A DNA stretch of 64,000 nucleotides. Source: Gossypium raimondii (Eukaryota > Streptophyta > Magnoliopsida > Malvales > Malvaceae). Of this stretch, positions 1 through 11,957 are shown piece by piece. The position numbers were made by a program, and so were the translations under genes. The notes beneath the pieces are model-generated. The model saw only the letters and a list, made by a program, of their open reading frames with translations. It made no database searches and was not told the origin of the DNA. The DNA is taken from assembly GCF_025698545.1 (NCBI RefSeq), contig NC_068575.1:55375980-55439979 (forward strand), given 5' to 3'. Numbering within the stretch: the first letter of the stretch is position 1; the number at the start of each line of letters is the position of its first letter.

Positions 1-92
1 TCTTTTGGCGGAACATCTTATTGTTTCGAGGGGTTGTTGTTCAGTTTCAAGGTTTCTTGCTTTTTTGTTTTTACTAGTTTCAATCTGCAGCC

Positions 93-2458
93 ATGGGAAA
101 AGCAAAAAAGGCCCCCAAATTTGCTGGCATGAAGAAAATAGTCACTCAAAAAGCTATTAAACAGCTAGTGTTTTTTCCCCGTTTTCCTAATCCTCTTTTT
201 TTAAATAAAAAAAAAATTTCCTTCTCTTTAATTTACTTTGCTTGATATAATCATCTGGATTGATTGTTGTTTATGTAAAATTTCAGTTACAAGGACCAAG
301 TTTTGAACCCTAACAAGAAGGACCTCAGCAAGGAAAAACTCCCCAGAAACGTGTAAGCTTATTTATATTCTTGTATGCTATTTCTAATTCTTCTCTACAT
401 CGTTTTTTTTTAATTTAAGATTTTATTGGTTCCTTTCCAATTTTGTTGATTGTTATATGGACCAGGCCGAACGTTTCTTCAGCTCTTTTCTTTACACACA
501 ACACCTCCTTGGGACCGCCTTATCGTGTTTTGGTTGATACCAACTTCATCAATTTCTCCATCCAGAACAAAGTAAGTACTTCGTAGTTCTTGCCCTCTTG
601 AATTTTGTAAGTACTTCGTAGTTCTTGCCCTCTTGAATTTTGTTTTAGGGTTTAATTTGAATGTGATAATAGTAAAATTAGGTCTGTTATAAGATGTTTA
701 TAATCCCCTCTTGCAAAGTAAAAAAATAAATTGCAATGTTAATTTTATCCACATGCTCTTTTCTTATGATTCCATTTCTTGTCATTGATAATTCTTAACA
801 TTTTTTCCCCTTTGGTAGTTGGATCTGGAGAAGGGAATGATGGACTGCTTATATGCAAAATGTGAGTTATGGAGTTGGTTTTCCTTTTAAACATTACTTT
901 GAATACATTGTGCATTTTTCTTAATTGCTAAATCTGTCTTTTTTAGTTACAATCCTGGTCCTTTTTGTTGCTGAATCTAATCTGTTCTTTTGCATTTGAA
1001 GGCACTCCTTGTATCACAGATTGTGTGATGGCTGAGCTTGAAAAATTGGGCCAAAAGTACCGTGTAGCTTTGAGGTAAAGCTTCCATTAACCTTTAATAT
1101 GCAATATCTCTTTGCAGTGTCTTATCTGGCTAAATGCATCTAAATGTTAGTCTTTGTTTCTTAATTTGCCCTCAATCTATCTTTGGAACCTTGATTCATT
1201 TGTTGCAATACGACTTGGTCAATGCTTCTAAATGCTAGTCTTTGTTTCTTAATTTGCCTCAATCTATCTTTGGAACCTTGATTCATTTGTTGCAATACGA
1301 CTTGGTTCAACAGTTATTTCTGAACTGGTATTTCATATTTAATTTTATTTCGATATTGACAATGACAACCTCTTTGCAGTTCACTGGCCATAGTTTTCCT
1401 TACATTAGCTAATAAGTGTTCTCTCTGTCTCTTGCAGGATTGCTAAGGATCCTCGTTTTGAAAGATTGCCATGTGTCCATCAAGGAACCTATGCTGATGA
1501 CTGTATTGTTGAGAGAGTTACACAGGCATGAACTTAGTATCTTATGTGCAATTATATGCTAGCATCATTCTATCCTTTCAATGGAAATTTGCTATAAAAA
1601 TTTATTTAGGATTTATTTGATGTTTGTTTACTTGATGTTTTGGTCTATAAACACACTATTTAAGGCATGTACTGCAGTTTTGCATTATGAACGATTAGAA
1701 CAAACCAAGAGGAACCTCTTTCAACCATTTAAAGACAAAGAACTCTGAAGTATCTCTCTCTCTCACTTTAGAGCAATTGACTTCTTAAGATGTAAACTTC
1801 TGGACTTGCATTGGTGTCTTCAAAGAATCTGCCTGAACTTTGTGGCTTGTCTAATTTGAAGAAAACTTCAGTGATAAGATGGATTAATAAGGATGGTCTG
1901 CAATAACACCTCAGCACCTCTGTTGTCTGTTAATTTGATTTTATGTGGGGTGACTTCAAGCCTGCTCCATCCTTACTGCTTATACTTACATTCTTAGAGT
2001 TTGTCTTGGCTAAGGCTGTTGTTATTTTGATTTTATAACTGCCTTCCCTTTTGTTTTTTCTGTTTATTTTCTTCAAACATGAAGTTTATTCATTCTGCAA
2101 ATTATTACTTCTAATTAACTATGTGTTTCATTGGAAACAGCACAAATGCTTCATTGTTGCTACATGTGATCGGGACTTGAAGAGAAGGATTCGTAAGGTA
2201 TGTATGATTAGTTAGGCGAGCTGGCATTGCATTTGAACTGAACTCTGATGGATAAAACTTATTTATTGGCAGGTTCCTGGTGTGCCAATTATGTATGTCA
2301 CTCAGCACAAGTACTCAATTGAACGACTTCCTGAAGCAACCATTGGTGGAGGTAAGCTACATAATATTGTTATTATTATTGTTTTCTTTGTTCTTTTCTT
2401 ATCTGTTGCTCATTTTGAATTATTTTATTTTATCTTATTTGCAGCTCCAAGATTTTGA
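93..2458 (+). CDS. FCF1: rRNA-processing protein FCF1 (UTP24-type PIN-domain nuclease)
   Basis: Nine exons: 93-169, 287-352, 466-571, 819-861, 1002-1074, 1438-1525, 2141-2197, 2273-2351, 2445-2458. They join to 603 nt (200 residues plus stop), close to the roughly 190-200 residues usual for the family. FCF1/UTP24 is the nucleolar small-subunit-processome PIN nuclease that cleaves pre-rRNA near the 5' end of 18S. The PIN fold starts at LVDTNFINF (Asp72). Candidate metal ligands are Asp72, Glu109 (VMAELEKL), Asp142 ([10 protein letters not shown]) and Asp161/Asp163 ([11 protein letters not shown]). The lysine-rich N-terminus [15 protein letters not shown] is typical. Intron 6 uses a GC donor (CAG|GCATGA) and the other introns are GT-AG. 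The exon 1 donor is AGT|GTTTTT, chosen because it alone keeps frame. Bases 1-92 look like 5' UTR. Identification is firm; exact ends of exons 1 and 9 are less so. Confidence 0.95.
572..641 (+). repeat. 35-bp tandem duplication containing the intron 3 splice donor
   Basis: Bases 572-606 are repeated without change at 607-641. Each copy begins with GTAAGTACTT, so the donor of FCF1 intron 3 occurs twice, 35 bp apart. Confidence 0.9.
1133..1307 (+). repeat. 88-bp tandem duplication in FCF1 intron 5
   Basis: About 88 bp starting AATGCATCTAAATGTTAG is repeated directly at 1221 with a few substitutions and a one-base length difference. It lies wholly in intron 5 and does not touch splice sites. Confidence 0.85.
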
Positions 2459-3165
2459 CATGCAAGTATTGATATTTCAGTAGCAGTGATCTCTGGGTTC
2501 AATTTTGATACGATGAGATAAAGTAGTTGAGGTTGTAGATGGGCTATATATTATATATAGCTAAACATTTATTTGCCCAACCTATGTAATCAGCACCTCT
2601 CCCAGTGTTTTATTTACTCTTTTCCAGATTAACATAGTGCATGTCTTCGATAGGTGATCTTAATGGGTGATAATTTGAGAGGCGTATACTATTTTAACAG
2701 TATAATACACTGTACTTGTTTATGACAATTGTAGTCATATTTCTTACTTCGATAATCTGAATTTGCTACTAATTGGATCCATACGAGACTTGTTTCTAAC
2801 GTCATGGAGGTGAAGCTAGTTGTGAAACACAATATTTTATCACCACAAGGAACTACACAAAGGGAACATCATTCACGTTAATTTAATAACCTTAAGAAAA
2901 ATCTTGGCGCAAACTATATCAATGAACAGAGATATTCTGACCCAACACCTACAACCCCATCCATAATCATTCCCCTACCATACTGCTTCATCTGCCACAA
3001 GGTTATCACTGTCATCGTTTATCCGATCACAAAACAATATTCGTTAGAAACTCCAAACTCCTGCTCTATGAGTCTTTAAGACTTTTTCTGATTGAATTCT
3101 TTTACTTACATGTAAAACTACATGAACGAACTCTTTGTTCTAGATCTTTGGTATTATTAGCAACT
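2459..3165. other. Intergenic: FCF1 3' UTR and upstream region of the RGXT-like pseudogene
   Basis: No coding potential. The first 200 or so bases are probably FCF1 3' UTR, as both neighbours read rightward. No repeat family recognised. Confidence 0.5.
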
Positions 3166-4873
3166 ATGTCAGCATTCTTGCGTCAACGATCCGTCGTCTG
3201 ATCCATTTTCAAATGCCTCCCCTATCTCCCCACCTTCATCAAACTCTCAAAGATCCATTTCGGTCTTCAGCCGCACAGGCATAATTGTTCTCCTTTCTCT
3301 CATGGTCATCCTGGGAGTATTCACACCCTGGTCAGGTATGTCCCAGTCCATGTTCTCTAACTCGAGAAAGGTATCATCTCTCTCCAAATGGCGAGACTAC
3401 TCTATGGCTGAAGCCGCGTCGTTCGTCACCAAAAATGGTACCATAATTGTGTGCGCCGTCAGCCAACCTTACTTGCCTTTTCTTAACAATTGGTTGATTA
3501 GTATTACCAGACAAAAGCACCAAGAAATGGTCCTTGTGATAGCTGAGGATTATGCTATACTCTTCATAAGGTTAATGAAAAATGGCCTGGCCATGCCGTG
3601 CTAGTCCTGCCCGCACTCGATTCACAATCTGCCTATAAATTTGGCTCTTAGGTTCAATTCCTGTTTTTCATATCTGGGTTTGTTTACTGAAAGTTACCTT
3701 CTTATTGATGCTGATGGGCTGCTTGGTTTGTAGGGGTTCTTCAATTTTACTTCTAGGAGGCCACGGCATTTGTTGCAAATTTTGGAGCTTGGCTATAGTG
3801 TGATGTATAATGATGTTGATATGGTGTGGTTCGGAGACCCCTTTTGCTATCTTGAAGGAAATCATGACGTTTACTTCTCTGATGACATGGCTGCGGTATG
3901 TATGCTAGCTTTGCTATATCGTTGTTAATTTGTTTTGCTTTATATGTAGCTTAATTTCATATTTGGAAGCATGGAACAGAGGAATGGATAAACATTGCTC
4001 GACATGTTTTATAACGTGTCATTCAGAATATTCATTAAGATTAAGCTAATATAAGCAGTTAATTAAAGTTATATTCTGTAATTAACCTAATGGGCACCCA
4101 AGACCTCAGACTCTAGGATACTGTAAAATGGACATATTGTGCTGCCTTGCTGCATTTATTATATACTTTTTCCATGCTTCTTCTCTTTGGTTGATCAGGT
4201 GAAGCCTCTGAACCATCCCCATGATTTGCCACCTCCAGGAAAAAAGGGTCGCACTTATATATATGCAGTTGCGTGATTTTCCTGCGTCCGACGGATGGAG
4301 CAAAACTAGTTATGAAGAAATGGACTGAGGAGCTTCAAGCTCAGCCATGGTCCAAAGCAAAGAAAGCTAACGATCAACCTGCTTTTAACTGGGCACTAAA
4401 CAAAACTGCTGGATTGGTATGTCTATGTATCTTATCGCCATTACCATTTTAGGCTTGTATTCTATCCTTTTATCCGTTCTACTTCTTTGTTATTCATTTC
4501 TGGATTTTCCTCAGTTACCTTGATAATTGCCTTTTAAATCTTGTGGCTAACTCATTATCCGTATTTGAAAAGTATTGCTATCAATGCGGTTCTTTTTTAT
4601 TCAAATGAATCCTCAATCGTGTAACTTAGACTGCATATGTTGGCAAGCCGGAAATTGGTTCATCGTAATGCTGACGAAACATGCATGGTTAAATCCACCT
4701 ATAGGTTCTTTAGATATTTCATTTGCTTCTATGTACTACTTCCTTCTGTATGTCACAAAAACTGTCAGGTGGCTCATTCATCATAGGACCTTCATTACTG
4801 GTTCATTGCAAATTGTTGTTGGTCATTGCCTCTATGTAACGATTCCGGGGTGTGAGATCTGTGCTTCTACGAG

Positions 4874-4910
<37 letters not shown>

Positions 4911-5207
4911 ATATTCATAAATTGATGGTATGTGATCAATTATTAGATGTTTCGGGTATTTCCGATAATCATGAATTGATGATACTTTCTGCAGGTGGAT
5001 TTATACCTGCTGCCCCAGACAGAATTCCCAACGGGAGGATTATACTTCAAGAACCAGACATGGGTGCAGCAAAGAGCAAACCAAGGGAAGGAACGTTATA
5101 ATTCATGAGAATTATATCACAGGTTTTGAGAAGAAGATAAAGCCCGAGAGTATGGGCTATGGTTGGTCGATGATCATGCCCTCGAGTCTCCACTAGGCAG
5201 ATTATGA
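3166..5207 (+). pseudogene. Pseudogene of RG-II alpha-1,3-xylosyltransferase (RGXT/MGP4 family)
   Basis: The four-exon structure is still clear: about 3166-3651, 3734-3895, 4199-4416, 4995-5207. Pieces match plant RGXT proteins, Golgi GT77 enzymes that add xylose to fucose in rhamnogalacturonan II: a membrane anchor (IIVLLSLMVILGVFTPW), AKNGT-like TKNGTIIVCAV, PYLPFLNNWLISI, VMYNDVDMVW with the catalytic DxD, DLPPPGKKGRTYI, KKANDQPAFNWALNKT, FPTGGLYFKN and a terminal LWLVDDHALESPLGRL. The frame is broken near codon 11 (about 3200), near 3560, by two extra bases in a TA run (about 4262), near 5090 and near 5142. A TAG at 3649-3651 stands where the family has Gln (KFGSQ). It lies beside a second Golgi glycosyltransferase gene, as the apparent Arabidopsis counterparts At4g01220 and At4g01210 do (recalled). 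Confidence 0.9.
4877..4907. repeat. (CT)n microsatellite
   Basis: About 15 CT units in intron 3 of the RGXT-like pseudogene. Confidence 0.9.
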
Positions 5208-6791
5208 AAAAAGTTGGAAGATCTTATCATTCCTTCCTGCAGAAACCAATTACAACCTCAATGAACATTGTAAGAGGTGGAGGCTTTACTTATATCCCAT
5301 GCTTGTATGGGCTTAGATGCACATGGTTCATTGGCAGCAAGCAATGCTTATTTATTTATTGTCAATCTGAGGGTTTTCCCTGAGCTGATCAATCAAGTTT
5401 TTGTCACAATATTTGCTTGAGATTATGCAAGTAGAAATGAATGTCTTTTTGTTATATAAAGCATTAGAATAGTATGGTTTGTTGGTTAACAAGTGACTAG
5501 CGATTGTAATGTATGCTTTTACATGGATGGGGTAAAAACCTGGACAGTGATGACAGAGTATGTGGGCTGTCCTCCTCCATTTTCTTTTCTTAAATAAATT
5601 GCCTGGAAAATGGGTATTGCTTCCGCTTACGTTTGTTGAGAACAGCAGAGCATTGAATTGAAGTGAGTCTTTTTTTCCTCTTTATTCAAACCTACTTTAC
5701 ACGGGATTACTAAATATGTATATCATTACTCATCAACACATGATCTGATTGCTCAAGATTTCTTCAACACGTGATATGATTGCTGTAAAAAGAAATCAGA
5801 AATTCGAAAATGTATCGAATGCGTTTGCCGGGAGTCGAACCTGGGTCAATTGTTTTGGAGGCAATTATCTTGTTTGAGTAGGAATTCAATTACTGTAGAA
5901 AATTGTCGGCCAACAGTAAATTAATATATTTATTCCTGGAAAATGAAAATGGAGTATGGTCGAGATTAGAGATAGAGGCAGCACTATCAAAAAGACCATT
6001 TCCATCCCTTTTCCTATTTATAGTAAAATCAAAATTCTATTTTTTTTTATTTTTATAATTACAAATCTATTATTCTATTTCTTTTTGTTCTATTTACTAA
6101 ATTAACGACTTTCAATGTAAAAAGGTTTCTTTTTGACAAATCTTATTTGTTCTTATCTTATTTTTTATTTATAAATAAAATAATATTTATCAGTAAAAAA
6201 TAAGTCATTGTGATAATAATTATATAATATATTTACACTACAGACAAGGTAAGAAAAATCTGAATTAAGCTAAAGACAGGGTTAACTAAAATGAAGGGGA
6301 ATATTAGATTCTGGACCCAAAGTTGCAGCTGGGAGCCAGATTCCTATTTGTCTTTTAATCTTTACCCTTTTCTCTTCTCTTCAGTGTTTGTTTCACAGTC
6401 ACCCTTTACTTCTTACGTCAACCCCTTTCCTTTTATCTCCAAATTTATCGCTTCTTTTGCTTTCATCCTTCGGACCAATATATATATATATATATAAAGA
6501 CTCCAGCAAAAGAAAATTCCCTTTCCATATGTCTATTGCTTTGTGATGTATATGTCACACTCTAATCTGTGTTCATCTTCGACAATTCATTGACCTTCCA
6601 AATCCATCTAAATTCCCATTATTATAGCCATATTTACTTACAGATCATAATACTACTAGTCACTAGCTTTTCTCTTTTCGTGTTAAATAAACACTGAAGA
6701 AACACCCACTTCCAACCTTTACTTTTGCTTTTTGGGTCTTGAGTTGTTTTTTTTCCTCTTTATCGAGCTGTTGTTTTGGATGAGAATGTAA
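5208..6791. other. Intergenic between RGXT-like pseudogene and glycosyltransferase
   Basis: AT-rich, with a tRNA-Gly relic (own entry) and a short TA run near 6480. The last 300 bases are pyrimidine-rich and probably hold promoter and 5' UTR of the downstream gene. No further gene seen. Confidence 0.5.
5820..5873 (-). pseudogene. tRNA-Gly(UCC)-derived relic, 3' half
   Basis: Read on the minus strand, 5873 to 5820 gives GATAATTGCCTCC, then ACCCAGGTTCGACTCCCGGC and AACGCA. This matches, with a few changes, the anticodon arm, T-arm and 3' acceptor strand of plant tRNA-Gly(UCC) as I remember it. The 5' half (D-arm and 5' acceptor strand) should lie at about 5874-5892 and is not recognisable, and the anticodon stem is mispaired. 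It is probably a dead copy or a fragment of a tRNA-derived repeat. Confidence 0.6.
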
Positions 6792-9700
6792 ATGGGTTCT
6801 TTAGAAAGTCCAATTTCATTGAAGAGAGCTGGTAGTAGGAACGAAAGGAACCCTTTTTTGAGCCGAACTAGATCGAGGTTTTCTCGTTTCTTGCTCTTCA
6901 ACAAGCTAGATTACATCCAATGGATTTGCACAGTTGTTGTTTTTCTCTTCTTTGTGGTGTTCTTTCAGATGTTTTTGCCTGGTTCAGTAATGGACAAATC
7001 TCCAGATTCCTTGGATGATAAAGATTTGGTATTTCGTGAATTGGGATACTTGAAAGAGATGGGTGGGTTAGATTTTGGTGAAGATATCACTTTGGAACCC
7101 TGTAAGCTTTTACAGAAATTTCAGAGTCAAAATAAACAATTCAACTTGGAATCTTCATCTGCTCTCAACCGTAGCCAACACCGTTTCCAATATAGAAAGC
7201 CTCAGCTTGCATTGGTTAGTGAAAATAATTCTCTTAAAAAAAAATTATACAATGGATTAATTATAAGGGGACATTTTGTATTATTGGATCTTTTTCTCCA
7301 TGCTGCTACTTATGATATATATATATATTTTCTAAATTCATACTTGAAGGTGTTTGCTGATCTATTGGTTGACCCACAACAATTGCTAATGGTGACCATT
7401 GCAAATGCATTGAGAGAGGTTGGTTATGAAATTCAGGTAAATAACACTAAGTTCTGGGAACTTCACCATTGTGAGTTTGATTGTTTTCCTTTCCTTTTCT
7501 TTTCCGTTTTTTAGTTTTAATGGTATAATCCTTTTTGTTAAGTCTAGGGCATACTACATGTCTTTCAGTTGTTAACTTAGTGTTTATCTTAGAAAGTAAT
7601 AGCAGTGACAATAACAGAATCTTAGAAACTAAGTTAATCTTGTGTTTTAATTATTTTTCCTTGGAAGGTCTACTCCATTGAAGATGGTCCTGCGTACGAT
7701 GTCTGGCAAAACATTGGAATTCCAGTCACTTTTCTTAAATTCAATCCCAGTGGGATTGGTGTTGATTGGCTCAAGTACGTGGATTTTGTTCATAATCTCT
7801 GTTAAATTCACTTTTGGAATCTAATTATGGTATACGGTGTATCAATCTGCAGCTATAATGGCATACTTGTTAGCTCCCTTGAGGCCAAGAGTGTTTTCTC
7901 AAGGTAAGATATGCTATTCTATTTCCTCTGCAAGAAAAACTTCCTAGTTCCAAACTTTTCTTATGTTTCCCCCAGTAGACTCTTAGTGGTTTTCCAAGTG
8001 AAGAAGATCGTATTGTTACAGCTATATAGATGAACCGCAGTTGTGTTTTAGTGAAGTTTTTTGGCTGCTGTTGAGATAAAAAAAAAATCAGCTGGCAACA
8101 CCTTTTACCTATGGCTGTCTGACGTTTAAGATCAATTTAGCATAATACTGAAGACATTAATACACTTTATTTTATATTTTTACTACTTATGCTCAAGTCT
8201 GAGTCAATTAACATGAATGAGTGTACTTGTTATAGTTTTATGCAGGAACCTTTTAAATCTCTTCCACTTATATGGACCATCCATGAAAGAGCTCTTGCTG
8301 TTCGCTCAAGACAATACACATCAGCAGGGCAGATTGAGCTTGTGAATGATTGGAAAAATGTTTTCAATCGTGCTACTGTTGTTGTCTTCCCAAACTATGC
8401 GCTTCCGGTAATAGTTATCAGATAATCTTTTGGTCATCAATTCATTGTCAGCAACTTACTAACTAACAATGGCTAAGGATATAGGTTTTATTTGGTCCCA
8501 TTTAGGTCTGAAGAAGTGCTAAATTCTTGGATAATATTCTAGAAACTGGTTTATATTCTGAGCCAGTTTCTACTTCATTCCTGCTTCATGCAACTTTACT
8601 TCCCCTAATCTAAGAGTGGGGCTTTAACTTGAGATTAGTTTCCAGTGATTTGGCTTCCTTCTGCAGATGATCTATTCTACATTTGATACTGGAAATTATT
8701 ATGTTATTCCTGGTTCTCCTGCTGATGCATGGAAAGGAGAGAATGCAATGTATTTGTACAAAGATAATCAGCGTGCGAGTATGGGCTATGGACCTAATGA
8801 AGTGCTTATTGCAATTGTTGGAAGTCAATTTATGTACAGAGGCTTGTGGTTGGAGCATGCACTTATTTTACAGGCTTTATTGCCGCTCTTTGCCGACTTT
8901 TCTTCTGATAATGATTCTATTTCCCACCCTAAAATCATTGTTTTAAGCAGTGATTCAGCAAGCAACTACAGCATGGCTGTTGAGGTATGATTGTAATTAC
9001 TTTATCCCATGACATGTGGATTAAGTTTATAGGTGGACATAGTTTTTGACCTTCTCATTAGTTTAATCCATTCCACATATATTTCGTGTTCCCCAGAAAA
9101 TTGCTCTTAACTTAAGATATCCCAGTGGGGTGGTGAAGCATGTAGCTGTTCATGGAGATGTTGATGGCGTTCTGAGCATGACTGACCTTGTGATATATGG
9201 CTCGTTTCTTGAGGAGCCTTCATTTCCAGAAATTTTGATAAAAGCCATGAGCCATGGGAAACCGATCGTAGCACCAGATCTCTCCAATATAAGGAAATAT
9301 GTAAGCTTCTAATGCTCTTACCAGTTCATCCATATTCTGGTTTATGAGGCAAATTACTGACTTTCTGTTGGAAATAACAATTAGGTAGATAACAGGGTAA
9401 ACGGTTATCTTTTCCCTAAGGAGAATATTAGTGTTCTGACACAGATCATATTGCAAATGATATCCAAAGGAAAATTGTCACCATTGGCTCTAAACATTGC
9501 TTCGATTGGGAGAGGAACTGTTAAAAATATGATGGTTCAGGAAACTATTGAAGGATATGCGATGCTACTGGAAAATGTTCTCAAGTTTCCATCAGAAGTT
9601 GCACCTCCTAAGGCTGTTATAGAACTTCCTTCAAAGTTGAAGGAAGAATGGCAATGGAATCTATTTGTGAATCTTCAGAATTCTACACTTGAAGACAAGA

Positions 9701-11957
9701 GTTCCAAATTTTTAAACAATTTAGAGGAGCAGTGGAACCATTCTCAAAGAAAGAAGTTTGGTTCGCCAGTTGCTATGAATGATTCATTTTCATATGAGAT
9801 TTGGGAGGAAGAAAAAAAGATGCATATTTTCGATACTAAAAGGAGACGAGAGGAACAAGAGGTAAGAAGTTGTTTTGGGAAGTAATATGTTATCCACAAA
9901 TTCAGTTGTAACAATATAAGGAGTCTTTGTTTAGTTTTTACTGAATGAAGTTTCGTGCTCTTTCTAATATGTTGTAGTTGAAAGATAGAACTGATCAATC
10001 TCGTGGCACCTGGGAGGATGTATATCGAAATGCCAAGAGGGCTGATCGTGCAAGGAATGACCTGCATGAAAGGGATGAGAGGGAACTCGAAAGGACTGGT
10101 CAACCATTGTGTATCTATGAACCTTACTTTGGTGAAGGAACATGGCCTTTCCTGCACCGAAGTTCTCTTTATCGTGGAATTGGATTGGTGAGTTATTGAA
10201 GCATCATATTGGGTTGGTCTTTTTGTTTTTATTCAATTTATTGATTTACTTGTAATAAATAAGAATTTGTATAAAAACTTAAAGCTGTGAAAAGACGGGC
10301 ATTCATGTGCTGGAATCTCTAACTCTGAGGAATATGTATGCTCAATGGGTGTTGCAGTCCACCAAAGGTCGAAGACCCAGGATGGATGATGTTGATGGAC
10401 CATCTCGTTTGGAACTTCTTAAAAACTCCTACTACCGAGATATTCTTGGTGAATATGGGGCCTTTTTTGCAATTGCTAACCGGATTGACCACCTACATAA
10501 GAATGCCTGGATAGGGTTTCAGTCATGGAGAGCAACGGCTAGGAAGGTAGGCCATTGCCACACTCCCAGCCTTGTTTTTTCTTGTTTATTTATTCCCCTT
10601 CAGAAAGCCCTTTTATCTCTGCATGCTGAACACATTTTAATATATTTTGTTCTTTTATTAAATACATTTTTCATATTTAATTGTGGGGCGTGAATCAGGC
10701 ATCCTTGTCTGAAGTTGCTGAGACATCATTGTTAGGCGCCATTGAAAAGCGTAAGTATGGTGATGCTCTGTACTTTTGGGTTCGGATGGATAAGGATCCT
10801 AGAAACAGCTTGCAGCAGGACTTTTGGTCATTTTGTGATGCTATAAATGCTGGAAATTGCAAGTAAGAGCTTAATAGATCAATTATTTCAAATGCAAAAG
10901 CATGGAATTGTAAAAAATACTTGTGTATCTACCGTACTGGCATATTTTCTTGTCTCATTTACCATTCCATTGCAGGTTTGCATTCTCTGAGACTCTTAAA
11001 ACGATGTATGGCATAAGGACCGAATTGAATTCTTTGCCACCCATGCCTGAAGATGGAGGCACATGGTCTGTCATGCAGAGTTGGGCTTTGCCGACAAAGT
11101 CCTTTCTCGAGTTTGTCATGTTTTCAAGGTTATAGTTGTTACACTCAATGGTTCTTTGCATGACCCTTCTAAGCTATGTCAATTTTATAACTTGTCTCAA
11201 TGGCAGGATGTTTGTGGATGCATTAGATGCACAGATGTATGATGAGCACCATCAAAGTGGTCACTGTTATCTAAGTTTCTCAAAGGTAACTTGCTTATTT
11301 GCATTGATCTTCTCTTTCAAACAAGGTATAAATAAAGTGCGTTGTTATTATTAAAATTAATCTTATATCACCGGGAAATAACTGTTCATTGGACCGCCTG
11401 AAGTCACTCTGAGCCCTACAAATAGTACTGACGTATAAAGGTCTATAACTTGAATTGCCTGTTCTATTATTGAATGGCATTCCTTTCAAAGTAGTAATTT
11501 TGTTCTACAGGACAAGCATTGCTACTCAAGGATGCTCGAGCTACTTATAAATGTTTGGGCATACCACAGTGCACGACGGATGGTGTATGTGAATCCTGAG
11601 AGCGGTGTGATGCAAGAATACCACATATTCAAAGATCGGAGAGGTAAAATGTGGGTGAAATGGTTTGCCTTGAACACTTTAAAGGCGATGGATGAGGATT
11701 TGGCGGAGGAGGCAGATTCAGACCACTCAAAGAGAAGATGGATATGGCCATCGACAGGGGAGGTTGTGTGGCAAGGCGTACTGGATCGAGAGAGGAACAT
11801 ACGCAACCGTCAGAAAGAGAAAAGGAAGCAGAAAAGCAAGGATAAACAAGAGCGGATGAGGCATAAACACCGTCAAAAGGCCTTAGGTAAGTATGTGAAA
11901 CCCCTTCCAGAAGAAGATATGGAAATTTCAAATTCAACATTATTAACATCTAACTAG
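6792..11957 (+). CDS. Golgi-type glycosyltransferase, GT-B fold (At4g01210-like)
   Basis: Fourteen exons: 6792-7214, 7350-7436, 7668-7774, 7853-7903, 8236-8407, 8667-8984, 9097-9300, 9385-9861, 9978-10187, 10358-10546, 10699-10862, 10976-11128, 11207-11285, 11511-11957. They give 1026 residues, about the length of Arabidopsis At4g01210 (recalled as about 1030). A basic cytosolic tail and one membrane span at about 44-62 make a type II Golgi protein. The GT-B part runs from about 140 to 490, with a nucleotide-sugar-site motif YGSFLEEPSFPEILIKAM (420-437, E-x-E spacing of GT4/GT1 type). The 500-residue C-terminal half is conserved in plants (RGTWEDVYRNAKRADR, GQPLCIYEPYFGEGTW, MPEDGGTWSVMQSWALPT) and ends in a Lys/Arg-rich tail. 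Donor and acceptor substrates are unknown to me. Intron 1 is 135 bp with no in-frame stop. The gene looks intact. Confidence 0.93.

Noticed and set aside
5820-5892. Functional tRNA-Gly gene
   Set aside because: The 5' half is not recognisable and the anticodon stem is mispaired.
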